NCBI GenBank assembly: GCA_029339195.1
Contig: JAPTJF010000363.1
Coordinates: 1 to 64,000, forward strand
DNA length: 64,000 bases
Direction of reading: 5' to 3'
Source: Micractinium sp. NFX-FRZ
Lineage: Eukaryota > Chlorophyta > Trebouxiophyceae > Chlorellales > Chlorellaceae
Under the pieces are notes generated by a model. That model saw only the letters and a list, made by a program, of their open reading frames with translations, did not search any database and had not been told where the DNA came from. The position numbers and the translations under genes are program-made. Of this stretch, positions 1 to 11,700 are shown piece after piece; the first letter of the stretch is position 1, and each line of letters starts with the position of its first letter.

Positions 1-3000
1 GGAGGGAGGGCAAGGAGCAGGCTGGGTGAACAACCAGCGACAAGACCGGGCAGAGAGTGGAGGCCTCGCATACCCCCACCAGGCAGGAAGACAGTGGCGA
101 CAGGCGAGCCAGTGATGCTTGGGCAGCAGCGGCTCCCCCACAATCAAGCGCACAGCAGCGGTCAGGCGCTCACCACGCTGCCGTCGGGGCCCTGGGCCCC
201 GCTGCCTGCATCAAAGCGCTGTGTTGAGCTACCCGGAGACAGCCCGCCAACCAGCACGGCGCAGGTCAGGGGGCCTGCAGTCAGGTGGAGGAGGATTTCA
301 ATGGAAAGACCACGTGGTAGAAGCGGGAGGGAGGCACGCCCGACCAGGGTTCCCCCTTGGTCGTGTGTGCAACGCCCCACCACTGGTGGGGGAGCAGCAC
401 CCGCGGGGCCAGCCACGAGCATCCCTCACATCCTGCATCGCCCCCGGCTCACCCGCAGTCCCGATAGGGGGCGCCAAGCGCACGGTGGCGGCTCCAAGCG
501 CTCCGCCGTTGGCCACCAGCTCAACGCTGGTCACAGAGGGGACCCTGCACGAATGGAAGTATATGCCAGCAGCGGGCGGAAGGAGTGCCTGGCCCAATAT
601 TGGTGAGAGGCCTCACATGTCGCGGCTCGCACTTGTTGATAGACGCACACACGCTGGGCAGACTGCATGGCAGCAGGCTGCAGCCTTGTCAGCCTGCCTG
701 CCTGCCTTTGTGCGCTTGGCCACTCACCCTGGGGGTGTGAGCAGGTCCTTGCTGCTGGGCTTGCTCTTGTACGTGATGCCGTTGGCCGTCTTGAGAGCGG
801 AGGAGGAGAAGCGGATGAGCGTGTTGGGCAGCGAACCCAGCTGTGCCTGCCGGGTGGAAGGGGGCAGTGCCCAGACTGCGTGTGAGCGCCTCCACAAGCT
901 CACAAGTGGAAGCAGGCAAGTGCCAGCTTCTTCTTGCTTCCGCCAGGCACGCATGCGCTGCAGCCCAGTTACACAATTTGCCCAGAGGGCTCTCACCGTC
1001 ACGCATTTGGGTGGCGTGATGCCGCCGCCACCAAATCCGCCCAGGCCACCACCGGAGCTGGAGAGAGAGCCAGTGACGTTCACCACCTCAGTGCCATCGT
1101 CCAGCTTCCCCACAATGAGGAAGCTGGTGGCATCTGCAGGCGGGCAGGGCAGGGCAGAGCAGCATGGGCGAAGGTGAGACGTGGAGGAGGCTTGCACATG
1201 AGGGGGTAAGAGCTGAGCAGGTTAGCAAACAAGGAGAGCAGGCGGGAAGCGCGGCGCCACCCTTCCCAGGCGGCCCTGCCAAGCCCAGGCAGCACAGCAC
1301 AGCGCAGCACGGCCTCGCTCACTCGCTCACTCACCCATCGAGTCGGACAGCATTGGACGCAGGCAAACCTTGACCTGGCTCCCATCCAGAGTGATGGTGC
1401 TGATGCTGGGCGGCGAGGCGGGCGGTCTGCAGGGAGTGAAGCAGCAGAGGGAGTGGGTGGGTGGGCTGTGGAAACAGGGCCCGGGTGTGGCAGGCCAGTA
1501 AAGGGGTGGGAGGCATGCACAGCGCCTGTCTGTGCACACCCGGTCCGGTGCGCAGCACAATCAGAGTGCCCCTTGCCAAGTGCCCGTTGTCACCACGGTC
1601 CGCCACACCCACAAGCTGTCTGAACTGTGGGCAGCGCTGGTCCCCCCAGCCCGACCGCCCCGCCCCGCTTACCTGGTGGGAGGGGTGAAGGCCTGGACCG
1701 CGCTGGGCGCTCCCCAGCCCCACTTGTTGAGCGCGGTGGCGTTGCACTGGTAGGGGATGGTGTTGAAGGAGGAGAGGGGCATCTGGAATTGAAGCTGCAG
1801 AGTGGGGGCGGGGTGGGCAGGCAGGGAGGGACAAGGGGTGCGTTTTGGTTCCAGCCTCAGCTGTGCTGGTGACAGAGGCAGAGAGAGGGTCAGCTGGCGC
1901 TAGAGAGGAGGAGAGCTCGAAGCAAGCAGGGCTATAAACAGGGTTGTGTTGAGGACTCCTCAGACCTGCTCGGAGCAGGCGCCAGCTGGCAGGCCTGGCT
2001 AATGTAGAGGCGCAGGCGCGTTTCATACCCCCGGCTCACCCCCACCCCTACACCCCCTGCCTCACCTTGCCGCCCGGGGCGGGCGTGCCCTGCCCCTGGG
2101 CCGTGGGGGGATAGACGCATGGGTCCAGCATGCTGTGCATGCGCCGGCGCCCTTGGTTGCTGGGGCAGCTGGGGGGCTTGCAGACAATCAGGTACTGGGT
2201 GATGGCTGTGGGGAGGGGGGAGGCGGGGCAGGGATGCAGCCAGGGATGGGATTAGCAGAAAGGAGAGCGGAGCGGGCGCGGTGGGCTGTGGGGGTACAGT
2301 AGCCGGGCAGGCGCCGTGCGCGGCCAGCACACCATGGCGGGAGCCATTCCATTCCATGCAAGCACAGCCAAGCATGGCGACAGCAAAGGCGCGCACCTGC
2401 GTTGCCGTTGCTGGTTGGGGGGGTCACCGTGACGGTCAGGTTGGTGCATGCATCGTAGCCCTCGGCCCCAGCGTCCCGACAGACGGGGGAGGTGTCAGCG
2501 GAGAGGTAGGAGAGGGCGATGGCAGCGGGCGGGCCTGGTGGGCCCTCTGTGGGGGCCCCGCTAGGGGTGCGGTACTCCGCGACAGCGGGCTCGCTGAGAA
2601 GGGGGTGGGCTGGGCCGGCAGCGTTGTTGATGTAATGAGCGCTCATCTGGTACACAGTGCTCTCCTTGTACTGCCCCCGCTTGAACATCAGCTGGACCTG
2701 CGGCACAGAGAGCGGCGGCAGCAGAGGGCAGGGGTGAAGCAGGGGCGGGGTGGGGGCGAGTGAGAAGCATGATTCCTCACTGTGGGTGGGGCACGCCTGT
2801 GAGGTGACTTGCCTGCAGCGTGCGCGGCGGGCGCTTCTGCTGCCAAAAACGCAGCTCCCTCCCTCCTCCGCACTGCACCGCAGCAGGCAAGCCCAGCGCA
2901 CCTCCTTGCCACCCTTGCAGTCGCCCACTGCCCTGATCTCGTGTCCCTTGGCGGAGCGGCCCCGCACCAGCATTCCCGTGTTGCCTGCAGGAGGGAGGGA

Positions 3001-4178
3001 GGCACAGGGTCGACAGTGGCTCACACCCAGCCTGCTCGCCCCCAGCAAGCTGCGCATGCAGTGCAGCGCGGGCCTTTTCACACACGCACACCGCGTGACA
3101 GCTGCCTTGCGCAGCAGCCTGCCCTTGCCACTTAGATGGCTGACCTGGCATGGTGCGGGGCGCCTTGCAGTGGACCACCACTGCGCCCGAGGGGCCGGCT
3201 GTGATGCTCAGGATGGAGGGCTTTTCCGCAGGAGGGCTGCAAGGCGGTGGGCAAGGGGCAGCGCAGCGGGCATACCGGGGGCATCAGCCGTGTGCGGCCT
3301 GAGCGCTGCGCCTCGGAAGCAGGGTGCGAAGGTACCAAATCAAGTGACAGAAGCAAGCCAGAGCCAAAGCCAGACATCACCGCAGAGCACTCTGCAAGGT
3401 GCAGAGGCAGGCCCTCACGCTTCCACCCCGGCAGGCCAATCAATGCAGCCTCGGCCCGGCTGCCCAGCACCCACCTGGGCGGCAGCGTGGCGGTCTTGAA
3501 GCGGCTGGCAGCCCCAAAGCCCGCCTTGTTGGCGGCCACAGCCCAGCACTTGTACGGCACGTACTTGTCCAGGAGTGGCAGTTGCAGTTTGTACTGCAGG
3601 TACTGCTTCTTTCCAACAACCACGGGCACACCCGCGCCCTGCCCCTGGGTCTGGCCGGGGCATGGGGGCCGCCCCACGGCGGTGGCAGTCGCCGCCAGGC
3701 GCCGCGCCTGCCGTCGCACGGCCGTGATGGGGCAGTTTGCCGGCACGCATGTGATCCGGTGGCTGGTGACCAAGTCTGCATGGTGCGGGGCAGCGGCGGC
3801 GGGGAAGGGGATGTGGGCAGCTGCGTGCCCTGGATGCCAGTTGCAGGCGGACGTGGTGGCGCTCCTGTACGGGACGGCATGGGTGGCTGAGAGGGCGCGT
3901 ACCAGCGCCAGCTGCTGCCTGCTCCAACACGCGGGCGGCGGCAGCCCACGGGGGCCACAAGCAGCCTGCGACAGGCGGCACACAAAATGCGGGTTTAGGT
4001 GCACCCACCTGCGCCGTTGGTGCGACTGGGCGGCTGCAGCAGCACGGTGAGCAGGCCGCAGCCGGCTTTGGTGCGGGCCTTGCCCGCCTGCGCGCACACG
4101 CCGACTTTGGCGGGGTCAAGGGAGGTGACTGCCGCTATGGTGGGGGCGCCGGGTGGTGTCACCGCTGCGTGCACAGCG
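1..4178 (-). CDS. Fibronectin type III repeat protein (partial; both ends unresolved)
   Basis: This gene encodes a multi-exon protein made of about five fibronectin type III (FN3) domains. It is probably secreted or cell-surface and adhesive, but its function is unknown. Each domain shows the FN3 pattern of an opening such as APTIAAVTSLDP and a closing Tyr-x-Cys-x-Ala-x-x-x-N-x-x-G-x-G motif, for example YKCWAVAANKAGFGA near 3500-3545 and YQCNATALNKWGWGAPS near 1690-1745. Strand C carries a cysteine pair in two domains (ITCVPANCPIT near 3720-3760; YLIVCKPPSCPS near 2160-2195). Domains seem to repeat a three-exon layout: 4178/3830, then 3240/2985/2698, 2560/2205/1790 and 1430/1100/870, with a fifth starting near 580. 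The C-terminus lies beyond position 1. The rightmost exon I can support starts after an acceptor at 4179. I could not find a convincing start codon or signal peptide upstream, so the 5' exon is missing. Confidence 0.7.
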
Positions 4179-5764
4179 CTGCACAGGGGCAGGGGGGTGG
4201 GGGGCGAGGGTGAGATAGCGAATGCAGCGCAGATGTGCAGCAGCCCGCGGCTCAGCGGGGTGCGCCAGAGCTGCCACCACGAGCGGGCACTTCTGGCACA
4301 TGTGCCCTGGCACCTACTTGTGTGTGCTAAACGTGCTGGTCAGCTGGAGGAGGGCCACCAGTGCGACCTGCAGCAGCCAGGGGCACCGGGAGCAGGAGGC
4401 GTGAGGGTTCGCGGGTCAGGCGGGCGCCGCCTTGCTTGTACGCCCCGGCGGAAGCAGGCGGCAGCCAGCTGGGTCCCGCCTGCCAGTCCCGCCGCAGTAC
4501 ACACCAGGGCCTCCAAGCGGGTGCGTCTCTTGCTCTCGGCTCTCATACTGCACAAGTGCAAGGTAGTGGCAAGGTGGGAAGGCATTGCAGAGGAGCAGCG
4601 CGAGGGGCCGCAAGGGCGAGAGAGGCCCAGCAGCAGGTGGTCCTGCTGCGGCGGCGGCGGCGCCACTGCAGCACCGCCCGCGGGGGCGCCAGGCACACGC
4701 GGGGGCGCCAGGCCGCGCGCCCCCGTGTCTTCATGCTCTGGCGATCATAGAAACCCGCGCGGTCGCTGCAAGCGCGGCTCGCCTCACCTGAACGCGGAGG
4801 CGTTTTTTGATGTGGGCCTTGCTTGGGTCAGCAGAGTTTATTCATGTTGCAGTGAGGTGTGCGAGCGGATGGTGTGGGGAAGGGAGACTTGACATGCAGA
4901 GATGGGCGTTACTAGAGAAATCGTGCCAGCTGCGCAGCCAGTACCATCGCGGCACCCCGCCGCCGCCTTTGGGTGTCTGATGCGGCACAAAGGGTTTGGC
5001 TTCCCTTGCACGTTAGACGCGACCATAGCCGTTGGAAAACCTGTTTGGGACACGGCATAGCCGCGCACCGAGGCCCGCCCGCGAAGGGCCACACCCGGGG
5101 CAGCTCCCTTCCATGGTGCAATAGTGCCGCCGGCGCCGGCGGCCCACCACCAGCAACTGTCCCCTGAAATCACTGGCCCGGTCCGACATGCACTGCCACC
5201 GTTGCAGCTCGTGTGCACAACATGTTGTCTATCTGGGTCTGGCTCCTCTGCTCTGGAGCTCAGGCTGGCAGGACCGCAGGTGGACGTACCGGCACATGCA
5301 ATTCAGACATACCAAAAGTACCACCATCTGCAGCTCCCCCCTCACCCCCACCCGTGGCACATGTGTGGGCACTGCAGAACCACCATGCAGCCGGGCAAGC
5401 AGGTGCGGCCCACCGCAGGGTACGAGTGGCAGGGCCTCCCGCCAGCTGTAGCCGGCACCACAGCTGCCGATTGCTGCAGCCCCCACAGAACGGAGCGCCA
5501 AACCTTTGACCAGCGCTGAAGCGCGTTGCATGAACATACAAGGGTGACAAGGCAGACATGTGTGACCGCAAAGTGACGGTACTGAGAGCAGGCAGAGGCA
5601 GTTGCAGAGGTGCTGCGATCAAAGAGGCGGATGTTGCATGCAGGCCAGCGGGTGCTCGAGGCTGGGCTGCATGGAATGAAAGTTGACACAGGCAGAGGAA
5701 ATGGTAAAAGGAACAGGTAGGGTGGATTTACAAGTGCCGGCCGCAGCCAGCGTGTCAGTTGCTG
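4179..5764. other. Spacer between FN3 gene and SET gene, unresolved 5' exon
   Basis: Both flanking genes run on the minus strand, so this stretch should hold the promoter and first exon(s) of the FN3 gene and the 3' UTR of the SET gene. A hydrophobic stretch (WLLQVALVALLQLTSTFS, minus strand, about 4340-4400) resembles a signal peptide, but no in-frame ATG or clean splice links it to the FN3 exons. Minus-strand ATGs at 4734 and 4589 open short Arg-rich frames that look non-coding. I see no RNA gene. Confidence 0.4.
5728..5732 (-). terminator. Probable TGTAA poly(A) signal of SET gene
   Basis: TTACA on the plus strand reads TGTAA on the minus strand, about 33 nt after the SET-gene stop codon. 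TGTAA is the usual chlorophyte poly(A) signal. The position fits but is not proven. Confidence 0.5.
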
Positions 5765-8700
5765 TCACTTGCCGTCGCGCCTCGACAGGCCGCGTGCAGT
5801 CGCGGCGTGCCGCTCCCGCATGCTGCCCGACCGCCCCACCGGCTGCGGCTCAGGCAGTGCGGCCCTGGCGGACGCGCCGTGCGCACGCAGCGCCTGGGGT
5901 GCAGGAGCTGGCACCTGCTGCTGCGGGAGCCGGGGCGGCCCGGTTGCGACATGAAGCTGCACCGGTGCTGCAGGCGCCCCTGCTCGCTGCAGTTGCGCGC
6001 TGTCCCCAGCGCCGCCGGGCACGGGCCAGCGGGGGGCGGCTGGGACGCTGCCGGCGCCATGCCGCTGGTGGGCTGCCGGGGGGTGGGCAGTGCCGGCACC
6101 GGCGGCGCCAACACTGGCGGGGGCAGGGGGCCCGCCCTGCAGGTGTGGCCGCGCTGCCCACGAGGGCCCCGTGGGCTGCTGCCAGCGGGGCGCCTCCTGC
6201 CGGGCTGCAAGCCCAGGCGGCAGCCAGCTGGGGGCGCGGGCCGCAGGGTGCTGCTGGGCTGCTGCGCCTGCTGCTGCATCCGCGCCAGCTGGAGCCTGCA
6301 CTAGATCCAGGTCCGGAGTCACGGACCGCTCCTGCTCCTGCTCACCCCCTGCAGCAGCCTCCCCTCCAGCCTCCAGGTCTGGCGTTACCGACCTCTCCCG
6401 CTCCTGCTGCTGCGGCTGCCGCTGCTCCCGCTGCACCGGCTCGTCCACAGGCAGGAGATCAGGGGTGGCGGACCGCTCCCGCTGGCGCTGCTCCTCCTGC
6501 TGCTGCTGCTGCTGGTGAACGGGCTCCTCAAGAGGCATGAGGTCGGGCGTCTCCGACCGCTCCCGCGCGCGCCCCCGCTCCGCCGGTTGTGGCCGCGCCC
6601 GTGCCCGCCCCCGCTCCGTGAGCACCTGTGGCTGCTGGTGTGGCTGCTGACGTGGCTGCGGCTGGGGCACCTGGGGCTGGCGTGGCTGCTGGGGCAGCTG
6701 CTGCGGCAGCAGCTGTGGCTGGTGGGCCAGCTGCGACTGCTGCGGCACCTGTGGCTGGTGTGGCTGCTGGTACGGCTGTGGCTGGTGTGGCTGCTGGTAC
6801 GGCTGTGGCTGGGGCAGCTGCGGCTGGCGCGGCTGCTGACTCTGCAGCTGCTGCTGTGGCTGCTGCTGAGGTGGTGCCAGATGCTGGAAGCCAGGCGGCA
6901 CAGCTGGGGAGGGCTGCTGCTGCAGCGGCTGCAAGTGGAAGCCGGGGGGTATCGAGGGCATGGCCGCCGGCAGCTGCTGCTGCCCCTGCCACCCAGTGGG
7001 GTCCAGCAGGTCAGGGGTGGCTGCAGGGGGTGGGGAGAGACGGGCCACATGAGCGCAGGTGAGGAGTTGCGCTGGCAACAGGGGAGGGCATGATGCGCGC
7101 GCGCCTGGCAACGAAGGCACGCCAGCCCCAGCTGCCTCTCTGCTTCACTCTTCATTTCCCCTCACCACACCTCCCCCAAGCCACGCACAGGCCCGCCCGT
7201 CCCTCCCCACACTCACAGCTGCGCTGCGGTGACGCCCCAGGCTGGGCTGCCACCTCAGCCTCTGCCACCTCAGCCTCTGCCACCTCAGCCAGGTCAGGTG
7301 TGCCGCCGTTCTCTGGCGGGGGCGGGGCTGGCTGGCGGGGAGGGGAGGGGGCCCAGCAGCTGCCAGCGGGGGCCGCCGGCTGTGCAGCTGGCGGCGGAAC
7401 GCTCGTGTGCCAGGTGGGGGCGCCGGCTTGGGGGGCAGTTGCTAGGAAGCGGGTTTCGGTGTGGCCGCTGTGTGCTTGAGGCTGCACATACTTTTTCGGC
7501 AGCTGCGTGCTGGGCGGCGGGGCGGGCTGGGCTGGTGCCGAGCTCGGCGGTGGGCGCGCCGCCTCCCCTCGCTCCCTGCCGCCGCCGTGGGTGCGCGCCC
7601 TGCTGCGGCTGCGGCTGCGCCCACGCCGGCTGTCCCCGCCGTGCCGCCCCTCCCTGCCGCCGTCCGGCCGCTCCTTCACGCTTTCCGTGTGCCGCCTGCT
7701 CTCGCTTGGCCGCCCGCTGCCAGCCTTGGCGGCATGCCCGCTGCCGCCATGCCGCGGGGGAGAGCGTGAGCGCCGGCGCTGCCTGCTCCTGCTTCTGCTG
7801 CGGCTTCTGCCCCTGCTGTGCGGCCGGTGGTGCCGGCTGCGGCTGCGGCTCCTCCTGCGAGACCGCTTGCGCCCCGACCCCTGCTTGCTTTCTGCTCCCC
7901 TCCTGCTCTCCGATCCCCGCTTGCTCTCCGACCCCCGCTTGCTCTCTGACGCCGCGTGCTGCTTCTGCTGCTGCTTGCTGGGGCTGCTGGCAGCGGGGCG
8001 CTTGGCTGGAGGCGGGAGGTGCGGGATCCTGACAGGCCGGGGGCCAGGCGAGGTGGCGCACCCCTCCAGGATGTTGTCGGCAGACGGCGGGTACCCGCCT
8101 GTCAGCGGCTGCGTTGGGCTGCCCTGCATGCTGTGCTGCGGCGCCGATGGGTCCAAGCCAGCCGCACCCGCTGCTGCCGCTGCCGCTGCCGCACCCGCAG
8201 CAGCACCGTCCACAGGGGCCACAGGGGCTGCCTCGCGTGCCTCCTCCTCTTCCTCCTCCGCCGCCGCCTGTGCCGAGGCAGCGGCGGGCGCTGCTCCAGC
8301 GCCCTTGCTGCCGCTGCCGCCGCTCTTGGAGTGCCCGCCGGCCACAATTCCTGAGGCTTGGGTCTCAAGCCCCGCCAGGCGGGCCTCTGTGCGGGGTTCG
8401 CCACTGGGGTGCTGCGTGGAGGTCTGCTGTTGCGCCTGCTGTGCCGCCTGGTACTGCATGAGGTGCCGCTGCTGGGCCTCCAGCGTGGCACGCAGCGCGG
8501 CACGCTCTGCCTGCACAGCAGGCAGCCAAGATGTGGGGCGCGCGATGTGGGGCAGCCTGCAGGAGCGGCTGGCACGCCAACGTGCAGGCGCTGGCAGGTT
8601 GTTGTGCGCAGGGACAGGTGGTGGGGTGCCAGCCACCGGGCACAGCTCAGGTGCGGCGGGGCAGACAGCTGAGGAACAGAGGCACAGCCTGCTCTGCGCC

Positions 8701-11700
8701 ATGCCCCCAGCCTGCCCCCATGCCAGGCAAGCCACCCGCACTCTCCCTCTCTGGCTGCCTGGGCGCCCGCTCACCTCGCTGCCCTGGTTGCGCCGCGTCT
8801 TCTCCAGCACGTTCTTCCAGTAGCCGACGCCGTACTCGAGCAGGAACTCGGCCTGGGGGGCCACCTTGGCTGTGGTCACCACAAACAGGAAGGGCTGCGG
8901 AGGGTGGAGGGACGGGCAGGGGAGGTAGGGGGCATGAGAGGGCACGGAGATCGATCGCCCACAAGCAGTTCAGCGGAAATCTAAGCTGGCGCTCAACCTC
9001 TCCGCAGTCACCACAGACAAGGAAGGGGTGCGAGGGGAGGGGCAAGGAAGGGCGGGGGATTCAGAAGTGCAAAAAAGAGCAGTTCAGCAGGAACGTAGCC
9101 ACGGGTCACCACAGGCAAAAGCGGCTGTGGACGGGGGTGCGGATTCACAGGGAGGACAGGAGAGGTCAGAGTGCGGGGTGGGCAGGCGCAGCGCCGGCAG
9201 GAGGCGTTGGTGGGCGGGGCGGGCAGGGAGGCATGCATCGGGCGTGTGCCTGCCTGCCGTGGCCGCAAATTAGGGAAGGGCGGCGGAGGCACTGCCCCGC
9301 CCTGCCCCGCCCGCCCACCCTCACCCAGCCCAGCACCAGCGCGCCACCCATGCCACACACATCCCGACCAATGGTGTGCACACACCCTCGCAATCTGGCG
9401 CACTTGTACTCATAGACACTCACCCAGCCCGGGACCAGCGCCTCCTTAAGCATGCAGCGGCCCCTACCAGAGGTGACATGTTACCATACCATACCAGTGC
9501 AGTGCATGACGACGCATCACTCACCCATCCCAGCACCAGGGCCTCACAAACATGCACCGACCTCCTACAGAGGTGCCCTTAGCACGGCATAACCCATTAC
9601 GTGACATGGCTCACCCATCCCAGCACCAGGGCCTCCACAAACATGCAGTTGGCCTCCGCCTCCATCGTCGTCACCGCCTTGCCCACGCGCAGCTCGGCCA
9701 GGGGGTCTAGCGCAATGTCGCTGCAGGCAGGGGGTGGGCAGTAAGGAGGGGGGTGTTCGGCGCCTGTGGTTAATGCACGACGTGCGACGACCTCAGCGTG
9801 AGGATGGGGGCGGCTTGCCCATGCGCACCATTCGGGGGGCCGAAGCAATGCGGCTGCTCCGTGGGGGGAGGGAGGCGGGGCTGTTTGAATGAATCAGAAG
9901 CCTCATGACAAGCTGACTGGGCTTGAATCGCTATTGGAAGGGGGGCGGGGCGCTGTTGCAAGGTGCTGCTGCGGCATGCCTCTCCTGTAGGCAGGCACTA
10001 ATTGCCAGAGCTTGCTCAGCAAAGCGCTGCAGCCCGCCAGGTCAGCGTGACACCCTGCCTGCCCGGCCGTCCACCTGCCTGGATCCCAAACTAAACCAAT
10101 CGCCACTACACCCCTTACGCACTTGATGAGGGCGGTGGGGTTGCCGAAGCCCAGGGCGTGGTAGGTCAGCGTGCAGTGGCTGTCCAGCTGCAGAGGCAAA
10201 CATGATGGAACCCCAGCTGTTGGGGTGCCCGCTGTGGGGTGGCACATGCCACGCATGTGCAGTCAACCAACAAGTCAACCAACAATAGCACCACGTGCCA
10301 TTGCCTGGCCCCCGCCCCCCGCCATGCCCCACTGCCACCCCCTGCAGGCGGGGGCAGGTGGTGCAACAGGCGGCACAGACTGCGGGCGTGCTACCCCCTG
10401 CCGCCCCTGTCCTCGTCACGCTGCGGCTGCTGCCTTCCTCACATGAATGCAAACGAGGGGCGTCCCCCTCACACTCCAGTTGCTGCCACACTCTCCACAG
10501 TGCTGCTGCCCATCCCCCCCTGGCCCTCACACTCACCGTCCTGAACTTCTCGAACAGCGGCTCCAGCGCCTGCGGGTGCTCATCCACCCCTGCCGACCCA
10601 ACCGACCCGTCGGCGGCGTACGCGTCGCAGTACAGCTCCAGCTGCAGAGAGTACAGGGCTCAGATGTACGTGAGGATCGTTTCAAATGCAGCAGAGTATG
10701 CGCCCCGCCACACAGCTCCCATTTGCAGCATCGCAGGGGCGGGGAGGGCAGGGGTCTGGTGGACGATATCGTCAGGACTGCATTGTGATGATACTGTGCT
10801 CACAACGCAACGCGTCAAGGAAGCACTGGACACTGAGGCCCATGCCACCACACCCCGTCCATGCAGCAGACCACAAGTGGTACCACCACAGCTCGGTTGC
10901 ACTCACTGGGCTTGGCAGCAGCGCCGTGACTTTGCCCTCCCTCCCCGTCCACACCCTGACTCCTACACACCCCCATGCCCACCCCCACATCCACCCAGCC
11001 CTCCCCCACCTGGCTCAGCGCCAGCCCCACGTCTCCAGGCACCCCTGCCCCTGCACACCACTGTTACCCCCCACCACCAACACCGCACACACACACACAC
11101 ACACACATCCCCCCCACCTGGCTCAGCGTCAGCCCCATGTCTGCCGCCAGCTGTGTGTCCGTGATCATCTCCTGGTAGCTGTAGTCCAGCAGCTGCACGA
11201 GTTGAGAAGGGGCCCAAGGGGTGGGCAGGCATTTGAGTTGAGTGCACGCGGCTCAACAACTCAGTTACCCTTGACCTAGGGGTGAACCATTGACCGGCAG
11301 CCATGCGACTGGGGGAGGCAAGAGCAAAGGTTGGTGGGTACCACGTCCGGCACTGTGAAGGAAGGCCAAGGAGGCATGGGCCTAAAGCACTACTGGACGC
11401 TGGCAAGAGTGCTGTTGACTACCCTGGCATGTGGCGGCCAGCATGGGATGCGGCCTGCCGGCCAACTCAAAAGATGCCTGCCCAGCACCTGCCCCACCAC
11501 ACACACAGGGTTGGCTGGCCACCCACCCACCCACCATGAGCGACTGGTAGCACCCCAGCACCGTGTGCTTGGGCACGGGGTAGCGCTTGCGGTTGCGCCA
11601 CCCCATGGGGCCTGCACAGCCGTGGGGCGCAGGTGGGTCAGTCGTGGCAGCAGAGGGCAGTGCACTGGCGATGGGTGGGGTCTGTTGGACGGGGCAGCCA

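Noticed and set aside
4543..4734. Arg-rich minus-strand frame as first exon of the FN3 gene
   Set aside because: It has no usable donor and no signal peptide, and it ends in a stop before the FN3 exons.
7507..8823. Long open frame on the plus strand opposite the SET gene
   Set aside because: It is antisense to the RS-rich and coiled-coil exons. The composition (Leu/Arg/Cys/Pro) is what GC-rich DNA gives by chance, with no family resemblance.
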